Assembly: GCF_001570805.1 (NCBI RefSeq) | Contig: NZ_BCSJ01000015.1 | Coordinates: forward strand, 310,001-374,000 | DNA: 64,000 bases | Direction: 5' to 3' | Source of the DNA: Brevibacterium epidermidis NBRC 14811 | GTDB lineage: Bacteria > Actinomycetota > Actinomycetes > Actinomycetales > Brevibacteriaceae | Part shown: positions 39,189 through 48,168 of the stretch, piece by piece | Layout: each line of letters starts with the position of its first letter | Position numbering within the stretch: the stretch's first letter is position 1 | Made by a program: the position numbers and the translations under genes | Notes under the pieces: model-generated | The model's input: the letters and a program-made list of their open reading frames with translations, nothing else | Database searches by the model: none | What the model was told of the DNA's origin: nothing

Positions 39189-40268
39189 ATGACGAACGAG
39201 ACGCAGCATTTCCACGGCGAGTACAAGGTCATCGGCGGCAAACTCGTCGTCGCCGATGTGACCACCGATGGTAAGACCATCACCGAAGTGAAGATCTCCG
39301 GCGACTTCTTCCTCGAACCCGAAGAAGCCTACTTCGACCTCGCACCCGCCCTCGTCGGCGCCAGCGTCAACGCCGACAATGCGACCCTGCGCGGCCGCCT
39401 CGACGAGGCCCTGGCCGGCTACGGTTCGGAACTGGCGATGCACGGATTCTCCACCGCCGACATCGCCACAGTCGTGCGTCGTGCGCTGGGATCAGCGGCG
39501 AACTTCACCGACTTCGAATGGCAGGTCATCCGCGGCGAGGTGCTGCCCACTCAGCTCAACGTGGCACTCGACCAGGTTCTGCTCGAAGAGGTCGCGGCAG
39601 GCCGTCGCCAGCCGACCCTGCGGTTCTGGGAATGGGAGGACACGGCCACCGTCATCGGAGCATTCCAGTCCTACGTCAACGAGCTGCGGCCCGAAGGCGT
39701 GGAGAAGCACGACGTCCAGGTCGTGCGCCGCATCTCCGGGGGCGGAGCCATGTTCATGGAGGGCGGCAACTGCATCACCTATTCGATGTTCGTCCCGCCT
39801 GCCCTCGTCGCCGGTCTCGACTACGAAGAGTCATATGTGTTCCTCGACCAATGGGTGCTCGCAGCCCTGAAGACCCTCGGGGTGGAGGCGTTCTACAAGC
39901 CGATCAACGACATCTCCTCGACCGGAGGCAAGATCGGCGGAGCCGCACAGAAGCGGATGCGCGACGGCACCCTGCTCCACCACGCGACGATGAGCTATGA
40001 CATCGACGCGGACAAAATGGTCGAGGTGCTGCGCATCGGCGAAGCGAAGATCTCCGACAAGGGCGTGGCGAGTGCGAAGAAGCGCGTCGATCCGCTTCGG
40101 AGCCAGACGGGTGAGGCGCGCAAGGACATCATCGATGTCATGGCCGACACCTTCGCCACCCGCTATGGGGCCACTTACGGCACCTACACCGAGGACGAGC
40201 TGAAGCGGGCGCAGGAACTGGTCGACGAGAAGTTCGGGACCGAGAAATGGACGCACCGCGTGCCGTGA
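39189..40268 (+). CDS. lplA: Lipoate-protein ligase A with N-terminal accessory domain
   Basis: The product attaches free lipoate to dehydrogenase-complex and glycine-cleavage proteins, through lipoyl-AMP. The catalytic domain occupies about residues 105-359, with RRISGGGAMFMEGGNCITYS (the lipoate/AMP loop) and NDISSTGGKIGGAAQKR (conserved Lys). The first 85 or so residues (GEYKVIGGKLVVADV, then ITEVKISGDFFLEPEEAY) look like the small accessory domain that is C-terminal in E. coli LplA, so the domain order is reversed. ATG 39189 follows the peptidase stop by 10 nt. The S51 peptidase gene overlaps its 3' end. Confidence 0.88.
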   Translation: MTNETQHFHGEYKVIGGKLVVADVTTDGKTITEVKISGDFFLEPEEAYFDLAPALVGASVNADNATLRGRLDEALAGYGSELAMHGFSTADIATVVRRALGSAANFTDFEWQVIRGEVLPTQLNVALDQVLLEEVAAGRRQPTLRFWEWEDTATVIGAFQSYVNELRPEGVEKHDVQVVRRISGGGAMFMEGGNCITYSMFVPPALVAGLDYEESYVFLDQWVLAALKTLGVEAFYKPINDISSTGGKIGGAAQKRMRDGTLLHHATMSYDIDADKMVEVLRIGEAKISDKGVASAKKRVDPLRSQTGEARKDIIDVMADTFATRYGATYGTYTEDELKRAQELVDEKFGTEKWTHRVP

Positions 40269-41092
40269 GTGCTGACGCACAGCGTGCCGTGGGCAACGCT
40301 GAACCCACTGCTTTCCGTGGCACGATCGTGGCCCTCGGCGGCGGTGGGTTCTCGACGTCCGAGACCGGGGCCTCGGCCATTGATGACGAGCTGGTGCGCA
40401 TGGCCGCCAGACGGATCCGCGCCGGCACTGAGGACGAGGCCGGTGCTCAGAGCGGTTTCGGCGCCTCTGTTGGACTCCCACACGTCTGCTTCGTCCCGAC
40501 GGCATCCGGCGACAGCCGCGACTATATCGAGCGGTTCGAAGCGGCATTCGAGGCGAGTGCGCGAACCTATGTCCTCTCCCTGTTCGGGCAGAGTCCGTGG
40601 GACTACCAGGATCCGGCGATGCTGCTCGACATGGACCTCATCTACGTCGGCGGCGGCTCCACGGCGAACCTGCTCAGCCTCCGGCGCAGGCATGCCGTCG
40701 ACCAGCGGATGAGAGAAGCTGCTGCCGGAGGGACCATCCTCGCCGGCATCAGCGCCGGTGCGAACTGCTGGTTCGAGGCCTCCTCGACGGATTCGTTCGG
40801 TCCGTTGGCTCCGCTGCATGATGGGCTCGGATTCCTGCGGGGGAGTGCCTGCCCGCACTTCCACGGCGAACCCGGGCGGAAGGAATCCTTCCGGGAATGG
40901 ATCGCGCGTGGCCGACTTCCCGGCCCCGGAACCGCCATCGATGATCATGCCGCGGTCGTGTACGTCGACGGTGCGGCCGCCTCGGTGATGGCGGAATCCG
41001 CGGGGGCACGAGCCTACATCGTCGATACGGGCGGAAGCCTGCGCAACTTCGACGATAAGGGACCCGCCGCACCTGTCAGCCAAGACGGCTGA
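40265..41092 (+). CDS. Peptidase E family protein (S51)
   Basis: The 275-residue protein resembles dipeptidase E and cyanophycinase-type S51 peptidases. The nucleophile Ser lies in LAGISAGANCWFE, the N-terminal strand is GTIVALGGGGFS, and IYVGGGSTANLL is the conserved substrate-side loop; DDHAAVVYVDG follows. Peptidase E cleaves Asp-X dipeptides. GTG 40265 overlaps the lplA stop (GTGA) and is preferred; ATG 40247 is in the same frame. It is thus cotranscribed with lplA, without an obvious functional link. Confidence 0.85.
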   Translation: MSADAQRAVGNAEPTAFRGTIVALGGGGFSTSETGASAIDDELVRMAARRIRAGTEDEAGAQSGFGASVGLPHVCFVPTASGDSRDYIERFEAAFEASARTYVLSLFGQSPWDYQDPAMLLDMDLIYVGGGSTANLLSLRRRHAVDQRMREAAAGGTILAGISAGANCWFEASSTDSFGPLAPLHDGLGFLRGSACPHFHGEPGRKESFREWIARGRLPGPGTAIDDHAAVVYVDGAAASVMAESAGARAYIVDTGGSLRNFDDKGPAAPVSQDG

Positions 41093-41185
41093 GGCGAGGA
41101 GGATTTCGGTGCGGACCGGTCACCGAAACCAGCCGGGCTGTCTGTAGGATTGGGAATCAATCACGTCCCCTGCACTAGGAGAGCC

Positions 41186-41971
41186 ATGCGCCAGGTCGAA
41201 CCGTCCGTTGAACTGCTCGCCAAGCCCAATATCGATTGGGAAGCGATGAGGACTTACCTCGACGAGGTGGGCGGATCCTCTTGGGCGGACCGGGTCGAAG
41301 ATGCGGAATCTCCCGACGCCGAGGATCTCCTCGAGTTCTCCGGACGCATGTGCTACCGATCGTGGGAGCCGGGACTCAACCCGAACGTCTCGCGCGTGCG
41401 CACCGATTCCGCGCAGTACCTCGGAAATGTGGTGAAGTCCCAGCACGGGTCCGTCCTCGAACACGCGAACTTCACCTTCGTCCTCCACAACGTCTCGCGT
41501 GTGCTCACCCACGAACTCATCCGCCACCGCGCGGGATCCGCGTTCTCGCAGGAATCGCTGCGATACGTTCGCCTCACCGACATTCCGTTCTGGTTCCCCG
41601 AGTGGGCACGCGAAGATCCCGAACTCATGGAACGCAGCCTCAAGGTCCTCGACACCCTCGAGGAGCATCAGCAGTGGATGGCCGAGCATTTCGAACTCGA
41701 CGAGGAGGGCACGAAGTTCTCCCACAAGAAGCACATGACCTCGTTCATGCGTCGCTTCGCCCCCGAGGGCCTGGCCACCGGAATCGTCTACACCGCGAAC
41801 CTGCGTTCGCTGCGTCACGTCATCGAAATGCGCACTGCAAAGGGCGCTGAAGAGGAGATCCGCCTCATCTTCAACAAGATCGGCGAGGTCATGCGCGAAG
41901 AGGCCCCGGCGGTATTCGCCGACTACGAAGTCGTCGACGGAGAATGGGTCCCCGGCACCCGCAAGGCCTGA
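41186..41971 (+). CDS. thyX: Flavin-dependent thymidylate synthase
   Basis: The product makes dTMP from dUMP with FAD, NADPH and methylene-tetrahydrofolate. The ThyX signature RHRAGSAFSQESLRY (RHR, seven residues, S/R pattern) is at about residue 113, preceded by VLEHANFTFVLHNVSRVLTHELI. The protein has 261 residues, a normal length. ATG 41186 has AGGAGAG upstream. A TAGGAT -10-like element near 41144 gives a leader of about 35 nt. No thyA is seen in the window. Confidence 0.97.
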   Translation: MRQVEPSVELLAKPNIDWEAMRTYLDEVGGSSWADRVEDAESPDAEDLLEFSGRMCYRSWEPGLNPNVSRVRTDSAQYLGNVVKSQHGSVLEHANFTFVLHNVSRVLTHELIRHRAGSAFSQESLRYVRLTDIPFWFPEWAREDPELMERSLKVLDTLEEHQQWMAEHFELDEEGTKFSHKKHMTSFMRRFAPEGLATGIVYTANLRSLRHVIEMRTAKGAEEEIRLIFNKIGEVMREEAPAVFADYEVVDGEWVPGTRKA

Positions 41972-42090
41972 GACCACGCAAGACATGATGCGAAGCGTCC
42001 GGAGACCGCCGAGCGCCTCACACCTACAGACACCTGTTGCGCCCAGCCACACCTGACGCCGACGTCAGACAGATTTCAGGAGGAACCGTC

Positions 42091-42669
42091 ATGGCAGATA
42101 TCTACGCAGCTCAGCTCAATCCCGGCAAGCTCGACGTCGTTACCGACTGGGTGGCCAAGCAGGACTGGGCCACCGAGCTCGACCTTGCGGCAAACCCGCT
42201 CGAGGCAGTCACCGCGTACCGCTTCGACGACCCCGCAGGCGAAGTGGGCATCGAGATCCACATCGTGAGGAGCGGCGACCAGCTGCTGCAGGTGCCGCTG
42301 ACTTATCGCGGCGCACCGCTCGAGGGCGCCGACGAAGCATTCGTGGCGAACATGGATCACTCGGTGCTCGGCAGGCGATGGGTCTACGCCGGCATGGGCG
42401 ACCCGCTGTTCCGACAGCGCCTCGACCACACCATCGCCACCGCGTCGACCGCGGCGAAGCAGTACCGCGTCGACGAGGAGGGCAACCGGGGAGAAGAGAT
42501 CACCGAGGTGGCCCACGCCTTCGGGACGGGACCTCTGCCGGGCGCCGGCGACGTCGAGATCCTCTACCGTCTCTCGCCCGAATCACCAGCCGAGAAGTCC
42601 GACGCAGGTCTGCTGCTGGGCCGCTGGGAAGGCCAGGACACGAATGTCGTCCTCGCCATCATGGTCTGA
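42091..42669 (+). CDS. Maltokinase N-terminal cap-like domain protein
   Basis: The 192-residue protein resembles the actinobacterial proteins that consist only of the cap domain found at the N-terminus of maltokinases. The recognisable parts are DDPAGEVGIEIHIV, then PLTYRGAPLEGADEAFVANMDHSVLGRRWVYAG, which I know as a hallmark of this group. No kinase domain follows, so a catalytic function is doubtful and the role is unknown. ATG 42091 follows CAGGAGGAACC. The next gene, a HIT protein, starts 60 nt later with its own ribosome binding site. Confidence 0.68.
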   Translation: MADIYAAQLNPGKLDVVTDWVAKQDWATELDLAANPLEAVTAYRFDDPAGEVGIEIHIVRSGDQLLQVPLTYRGAPLEGADEAFVANMDHSVLGRRWVYAGMGDPLFRQRLDHTIATASTAAKQYRVDEEGNRGEEITEVAHAFGTGPLPGAGDVEILYRLSPESPAEKSDAGLLLGRWEGQDTNVVLAIMV

Positions 42670-42729
42670 GCGATCCGACCGAGCACTCTACGGCACAGCC
42701 CAGTCACCGCAGAGGAGGAACCGGAAATC

Positions 42730-43164
42730 ATGAGCAGTGCCTGCATCTTCTGCCAGATCGTCGCAGGTGACGCACCGAGTGCGCCGATCGCCGAGACCGA
42801 GTCGACGTTCGCGTTCATGGACATCCAGCCCGGGTCGGATGGGCATCTGCTTGTCGTTCCGAAGCGTCACAGCACGGACCTGCGGGATATCCCGGCCGAG
42901 GATCTGTCCACAGTGGTGCTCGAGTCCCAGCGCATCGCCAAACACGCCTTCGACGCCTGGGGAGCCGATGGCGTCAACCTCCTCAACTGCTGTGGTGCCG
43001 AGGCTTGGCAGTCGGTCTTCCACTTCCATATGCACGTCATTCCGCGCTACCGGGACAAGGACAAAGACCGCCTGAGTCTGCCGTTCGCACCCGGCGTCCG
43101 CGGAGATCAGGAGCTCATCGGCTCTCTGGCCGCGAGTATGCGGGAGTCACTCGGCGAGGGATGA
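42730..43164 (+). CDS. HIT-family nucleotide hydrolase
   Basis: The 144-residue protein carries the histidine triad HFHMHVIPRY near residue 99 and the N-terminal CIFCQIVAGDAPSAPI segment. HIT proteins hydrolyse or transfer nucleoside 5'-monophosphates, for example AMP from adenylated amines. GAGGAGGAACC precedes the ATG. The function cannot be narrowed down further. Confidence 0.92.
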   Translation: MSSACIFCQIVAGDAPSAPIAETESTFAFMDIQPGSDGHLLVVPKRHSTDLRDIPAEDLSTVVLESQRIAKHAFDAWGADGVNLLNCCGAEAWQSVFHFHMHVIPRYRDKDKDRLSLPFAPGVRGDQELIGSLAASMRESLGEG

Positions 43165-43244
43165 GGAGCCGCCGCCGCAGGTGCGGACTCTATCGTCGCG
43201 GCCGACCTCGCCGAGGCGGTGCACAGTGCCGGGGTAGCCGACCG

Positions 43245-44300
43245 TCACCGTGCCAGGTCGATGATCGTCATCCCCGCCGAGGCAGCAGGGGAGCCCATCG
43301 CCTCCATCGCCGCGGGCGCTTCGTCGAGGCCGATGACATTCGTGACGAGGTCCTGCGGTCGCAAGCGCCCCTGAACGACGAGGTCGACGAGCTCCGGGTA
43401 CTCAGCCGCAGCCATGCCATGTGAGCCGAGCACACTGAGTTCGAGCGCGATCACCCGCGGCAGGTCGACGACCGGCTCCGCGGGCAGCAGCCCGATCTGC
43501 ACATGCCGGCCCAAGGGTGCCAGGGCACCGATCGCCGCCCGAATCGTGTCCTCCCGACCCAGAGCATCAACGGTCACCGCCACCCCATCCGGATCGGTCA
43601 TGGCAAACTGCGCGACCACCTCGGCGCTCAGCCCCTCGGGACTGAGACCCCGTGCGTTGACGCATCGTGCGGCACCGAACTCACGGGCGGATTCCAAGGC
43701 CGCATCGCTGACGTCGATGGCGACCACCTTCGCGCCGAGGGCGCGGGCGATCATGATCGCCGACAGTCCCACCCCGCCGCAGCCGAAGACGGCAACCGTC
43801 TCGTCCGCGGCAAGCCGAGCCCGCACCCGCAGACCATGGAAGGCAGTGGCGAATCGACATCCGAGCCCGACGACGGCCGCGGCCGGCAGATCGTCGGGCA
43901 CGGCCACGAGGTTCGCATCGGCATTGTGGATGACGACCTGATCCGCCCACGACCCGAAATGCGTGAATCCCGGCTGCGTCTGATCGGGGCACACCTGCGC
44001 ATTGCCGGAAACGCACCACCGGCACGTCCCGCACCCGCACACAAATGGAACGGTCACCCGCTGGCCGACGTGGAATTCCTGCACATGGGCACCCACCGAG
44101 GCGACCCGCCCCACCAGCTCATGCCCGGGAACATGGGGCAGGGTGATCGTCGAATCGTGTCCGGCCCACGCATGGTGGTCGCTTCGGCACACCCCAGTGG
44201 CTTCGACATCGATGACGACGCCGCCATCGGGGGACGTGGGAGCGGGAACCTCCTCGAGCCGAGGACGGACGGAGAACTGATCGAAGACGATGGCACGCAT
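43245..44300 (-). CDS. Zinc-dependent alcohol dehydrogenase family protein
   Basis: The 351-residue protein is a medium-chain dehydrogenase. The catalytic zinc site is built from the Cys of TGVCRSDHHAWAGH and the GHE of VPGHELVG. The structural zinc Cys cluster is CGCGTCRWCVSGNAQVC. The NAD motif AVFGCGGVGLSAIMIARALGAKVVAID is near residue 176. The start is ATG 44300, where MRAIVFDQ matches the family and TACGAT lies 7 nt upstream, so the mRNA may be leaderless; the open frame to 44528 is not used. The substrate alcohol is unknown. Confidence 0.9.
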   Translation of the reverse strand: MRAIVFDQFSVRPRLEEVPAPTSPDGGVVIDVEATGVCRSDHHAWAGHDSTITLPHVPGHELVGRVASVGAHVQEFHVGQRVTVPFVCGCGTCRWCVSGNAQVCPDQTQPGFTHFGSWADQVVIHNADANLVAVPDDLPAAAVVGLGCRFATAFHGLRVRARLAADETVAVFGCGGVGLSAIMIARALGAKVVAIDVSDAALESAREFGAARCVNARGLSPEGLSAEVVAQFAMTDPDGVAVTVDALGREDTIRAAIGALAPLGRHVQIGLLPAEPVVDLPRVIALELSVLGSHGMAAAEYPELVDLVVQGRLRPQDLVTNVIGLDEAPAAMEAMGSPAASAGMTIIDLAR

Positions 44301-44307
44301 ACCGCCG

Positions 44308-44313
44308 ATCGTA
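44308..44313 (-). promoter_or_regulatory. -10 element for the leaderless alcohol dehydrogenase gene
   Basis: On the minus strand TACGAT is followed by 7 nt and then ATG 44300. Confidence 0.45.
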
Positions 44314-44370
44314 GGGCGCGCGCCCGGTGGGAGCCGAGCGTGTCCGCTTAGTGGCGACCTGCCGCAATCG

Positions 44371-45339
44371 TCAGCGCGGATGAACTCCGGCGACCGACAA
44401 GGCATCGAGCAGCCGCGCCCGCAGCGACTGCGCCCTGCCGGAGAACTCCTTCTGCCGCTCCATGTACTCGGCCTTGCCCGCAGCGGTCTCGATGGCGACG
44501 ACCCCGTAGCCCCATCCGCGCAGGTCATAGGGGGAGGCCTCCATATCCAAGGTGCGAATGTCGAGCGCCAGGTCGAAGCAGTCGACGACGAGATCCGAAT
44601 CAGCGATCGGCGAGATCTTCATCGCCCATTTGTACAGATCCATCCCCGCGTGCAGACACCCGGGCTGCTCGTTGATGATCATGCCCTCGCGGCTCGGCTG
44701 CAAGGTGTTGAGAGGCCGGGCCGGTTCGGTGAAGAATCGGAACGCATCATGATGAGAACACTGGATGCGGTGGCCTTCGACCACAGCATCCGTCTCGGCG
44801 GGGCTCAGCCGCAGCGGCACCTGCTGATGCCGGCGCTGCTCGTCGGTGAGACGGTAGACCATCGCCCATTCGTGGATGCCGAAACACCCGAAGTTCGCTT
44901 CCCGGTTGAGCGTCGACGACAGCAGCGAGGCGATGAACTTCGCCCCATCTCCACGGTCGGTGCGCCAGGACTCGAGGTCCACCTCGGCGAAATTCTGCGC
45001 ATCGTCGATGCGATACCACCGGCGATCGAAATACCGACGATGATCGGCCGTCTCAAGTGCAACGCGCACACCAGGACCTGGATGCCACTTCTTCAGCTGC
45101 CCGACCTTGAACGGGTAGTAGGTGAAGAGGAAGTCTTCGACCGGGTGGGTCTCCTGTCGCATCCGCCGTTCGATATGCGCATCGGTGCGCTCGGCGATCC
45201 GTTGTTCGTGCTCATCACGCAGCTCACGCCAGGTCTCGGCAGGAACGACACCAACACCGAGGCGGCCCGACGATGCGTCGGTACGCTCGGTCGCCTCCCT
45301 GCGCGGGGCGGGAGTCGTGGTCGAGAGTGCGGAAGTCAC
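44371..45339 (-). CDS. Conserved actinobacterial protein, usually labelled 3-methyladenine DNA glycosylase
   Basis: The roughly 322-residue protein belongs to a conserved actinobacterial group that databases commonly label 3-methyladenine DNA glycosylase. The recognisable segments are THPVEDFLFTYYPFKVGQL, FGCFGIHEWAMVYR, VEGHRIQCSHHDAFRFFT and QPGCLHAGMDLYKWA. I see no helix-hairpin-helix or AAG-type motif, so the label is not supported by visible motifs. GTG 45339 (VTSALSTTT) is the likely start; the frame continues upstream into the hrpB gene. It follows hrpB by 37 nt on the same strand. Confidence 0.7.
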   Translation of the reverse strand: MTSALSTTTPAPRREATERTDASSGRLGVGVVPAETWRELRDEHEQRIAERTDAHIERRMRQETHPVEDFLFTYYPFKVGQLKKWHPGPGVRVALETADHRRYFDRRWYRIDDAQNFAEVDLESWRTDRGDGAKFIASLLSSTLNREANFGCFGIHEWAMVYRLTDEQRRHQQVPLRLSPAETDAVVEGHRIQCSHHDAFRFFTEPARPLNTLQPSREGMIINEQPGCLHAGMDLYKWAMKISPIADSDLVVDCFDLALDIRTLDMEASPYDLRGWGYGVVAIETAAGKAEYMERQKEFSGRAQSLRARLLDALSVAGVHPR

Positions 45340-45376
45340 CGCACCATTGTCCCAGACGGTCGAAGCGGGCTCCAGC

Positions 45377-48085
45377 TCAGCGACCGGAGCGCTTCGTGCC
45401 CTTCGCCGCAGGTGCGGTGAGTGGGTCCTCCGGCCACGGATGCTTCGGGTAGCGGCCCCGGTTCTCGGCCCGGACATGGGCGTAAGCATTCGCCCAGAAA
45501 GAGGCGAGATCGCTGGTCACTGCCAGGGGCCGCCTGGCAGGGGAGAGCAGGTGCAAGGTGACCGGAACCCGTCCGTCGCAGATGCGCGGCACATCCGTCC
45601 AGCCGAAGCACTCCTGGAGTTTGACCGCGAGGACCGGGATCGTCTCGACGAGGTCGGGATTCGGATACTCGAGCCGGACGTGTGACCCGCTGGGCACTGT
45701 GACGTGGGTCGGCACAAGCTCGTCGAGGCGGGCAGCCTCGGGCCAGGGCAGCAGACCGCGCAGCGCGGAGACGAGGTCCACGCGGGCAGGATCGGAGCCC
45801 TTCGCGATCCGGTCGAGCGCATCAGGACACCACTGATCGAGCGTGTCAGAGAGGTGCTCCCACGTCACCTCCGGCCACGGGTCCCCGTAGATCGCGCGGA
45901 GCAGTCCCAGCCGGGCGCGCAGCGATTCGAAAGCCTCGGACGGACGCAGAACCTCGCGGGCTCCCCGTTCGCGCACCGATTCGGCGATGGCGCGGCGGGC
46001 GAGTTCGGGGCCGGCCTGGATCGGAGTGGAAGTCAGTTCGATTCCGCCGAGGCGGCTGCGCCGTACCGCACGGACCTTCCCGGACTCGAACGTCGCCGTC
46101 TCCTCCGTGTGCAGCAGTCCGGCGCCGGCGAGTTCCGCTGTGTCGCCGTCGATCGGCACAGCAGACCGGATGATCGCTCGCGATCCGGCCAGGCCCACCT
46201 CGGCGATGGCCAACCATGGGCTGCCCTGTAATGAGGAGTCTCGGGGCAGGCTCGCCGCCGTGCCTGAAGCCAGCAGGTATTCGGAGTCCGAAGCGCTGCG
46301 CAGCCGCGCGATCTGCAGGGGATAGGACAGTGCCGTGACGAGTCCGAGATCTTCGGGGGTCAGCGACGCGCCGGAATCGCCGGTGACCATGCCACGGTCG
46401 CCGATTCCGCCGTTCCCGGTGCCGTCTCCCGCGTCTCCGCCATCGCCGCTCGAGGCGAACTCGCGTGCGATCGACGCGAACCGTTTGCGGTCCTGAGCGA
46501 ATCGAGCATCCTTGCTGCGCCGCAGCTGCCGCAGCAGAGCGGAGAGATCGGCGCCTGGAGCCCTCTGCTCGGATTCGATGACGGCGACTGCTTCTGCCGC
46601 ACGAGCGGGAGAGAGCAGCGCAGCCCCGTCCAGGAGGCCACGTGCCGACCACACCGAGGCGGGAACCGCCGCGATCGCCCGCCCCGTCTCGGTGACGTGC
46701 AGAGCCGAGTCCTCCACAGCTCCCAACGCGACCAGGTTGTCGACCGCCTGACGCTTCGGTCCGGCAGGCAGCGGATCGGGCAGGAGGCTCTCGTCTCCGC
46801 CCCACACCGCAAGCGCGACGACTGCGGAGGTGAGATCGGAGGTCGCGACCTCAGGAGGAGTGTGCTCGGGCAGGCTCGCCCAATCCGCCTCTGACATGCA
46901 CCGATACGCGACACCCGGTCCCTGCCGGGCGGCACGACCGGAGCGCTGAGTTCCCGACGCCTTCGACTCACGCATCGTCACCAGCCCGGACATGCGCCGC
47001 CTCGTATCCAGAAGTGGCCCCCGGGAGAGGCCGGAGTCGACGACGATGCGGACTCCATCGATCGTCAGCGCCGACTCCGCCACCGAGGTCGAGACGATGA
47101 CGCGACGGTTCCGTCCCTGGTCGGTGCGTGGGCGCAGGATCGCGTCCTGCTCTTTCGCGGGGGTCCGCCCCGTCAAGGTGTGCACCTCGACCGCGTCACC
47201 GATACCCGAACCACCAGAGCCGATCGGTCCGCCATCACCCGAACCGCCATCTGATTCCACACGGCGTCGCACGCGGGAAGCCACCTCGTCGACTTCGCGT
47301 GCACCTGGAGCGAAGACGAGGACGTCGCCCTCGCCGGTCTCAGTCAGTGCACGCACCGTCGTCGCAGCCAGATGATCAAGGAAATTCCAGGTCACGCCCC
47401 GCGCATCGAGCGGTCGTTCCTTCGCTGGTGCCCACCGGACATCCAGAGGATGAGTATCGGCGGCCACCGACAGCAGAGTCGACGGCGCCTGCGGACCGTC
47501 CCCGAGGCGCGCGGCCCACAGCCGCGCATCCAAGGTCGCAGACATGACGACCAAAGACAGATCCTCACGCAGATCCGCCAACTCCCGGCACATCGCGAAC
47601 GCAAGATCCGTATCCAACTGCCGCTCATGCACCTCGTCGAGGATGACCCCGGCGACTCCGGTCAGCTCCGGATCGCGCAGAAGCCGAGATAGCAGCACAC
47701 CCGTGGTGACGAACTCGATGCGCGTCGCAGCCGAGGTCCGCGACTCCCCGCGGACAGTGAAACCCACCACCTCGCCGAGGCGGGTCCCCGTCAACGTTGC
47801 GAGCCGCCTGGCCGCGGCGCGGGCCGCCATCCGCCGTGGCTGGGTGACGATGATGCGGCCCGGTTCCGTGCCGGCGGTGCCAGCCGATCCGGCAGTCCCA
47901 GCCAAGTACTCTGCGATCATCGGCGGCACCACGGTGGTCTTACCGGTTCCGGGAGGAGCCTCTACGACCAATCTCGGGGCGGGGGCCGCCTCGGCGAGGT
48001 TCAGCTCATCGATGAGCGCGGCGGCGGGCAATCCGGCCCCGATGCGGGCGAGATCGAAGGTTTGCGGGACGGACGGATCGGGCAT
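45377..48085 (-). CDS. hrpB: ATP-dependent RNA helicase HrpB family
   Basis: The 902-residue DEAH-box helicase has Walker A EAPPGTGKTTVV near residue 46, the box LDEVHERQLDTD, SATLDA motif III and QRSGRAARQGPGVAYR motif VI. The C-terminal HrpB-specific domain (about residues 740-900) includes LSPARRPLAVTSDLASFW. HrpB proteins are RNA/DNA helicases of poorly known biological role. The protein has a Gly/Ser-rich linker with repeated GDGG and GNGG motifs near residue 550. ATG 48085 is the start. It is divergent from the FAH-family gene. Confidence 0.93.
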   Translation of the reverse strand: MPDPSVPQTFDLARIGAGLPAAALIDELNLAEAAPAPRLVVEAPPGTGKTTVVPPMIAEYLAGTAGSAGTAGTEPGRIIVTQPRRMAARAAARRLATLTGTRLGEVVGFTVRGESRTSAATRIEFVTTGVLLSRLLRDPELTGVAGVILDEVHERQLDTDLAFAMCRELADLREDLSLVVMSATLDARLWAARLGDGPQAPSTLLSVAADTHPLDVRWAPAKERPLDARGVTWNFLDHLAATTVRALTETGEGDVLVFAPGAREVDEVASRVRRRVESDGGSGDGGPIGSGGSGIGDAVEVHTLTGRTPAKEQDAILRPRTDQGRNRRVIVSTSVAESALTIDGVRIVVDSGLSRGPLLDTRRRMSGLVTMRESKASGTQRSGRAARQGPGVAYRCMSEADWASLPEHTPPEVATSDLTSAVVALAVWGGDESLLPDPLPAGPKRQAVDNLVALGAVEDSALHVTETGRAIAAVPASVWSARGLLDGAALLSPARAAEAVAVIESEQRAPGADLSALLRQLRRSKDARFAQDRKRFASIAREFASSGDGGDAGDGTGNGGIGDRGMVTGDSGASLTPEDLGLVTALSYPLQIARLRSASDSEYLLASGTAASLPRDSSLQGSPWLAIAEVGLAGSRAIIRSAVPIDGDTAELAGAGLLHTEETATFESGKVRAVRRSRLGGIELTSTPIQAGPELARRAIAESVRERGAREVLRPSEAFESLRARLGLLRAIYGDPWPEVTWEHLSDTLDQWCPDALDRIAKGSDPARVDLVSALRGLLPWPEAARLDELVPTHVTVPSGSHVRLEYPNPDLVETIPVLAVKLQECFGWTDVPRICDGRVPVTLHLLSPARRPLAVTSDLASFWANAYAHVRAENRGRYPKHPWPEDPLTAPAAKGTKRSGR

Positions 48086-48155
48086 GACACCAGTCTCTCA
48101 GGTCGACGTCGCGACGCCGACGATCACCGACGCGCGGAAGGCACGCGGCACTGAC

Positions 48156-48161
48156 TAGACT
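48156..48161 (+). promoter_or_regulatory. -10 element for the leaderless FAH-family gene
   Basis: TAGACT is followed by 7 nt and then ATG 48169. No ribosome binding site is present. Confidence 0.5.
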
Positions 48162-48168
48162 GGGGCAC

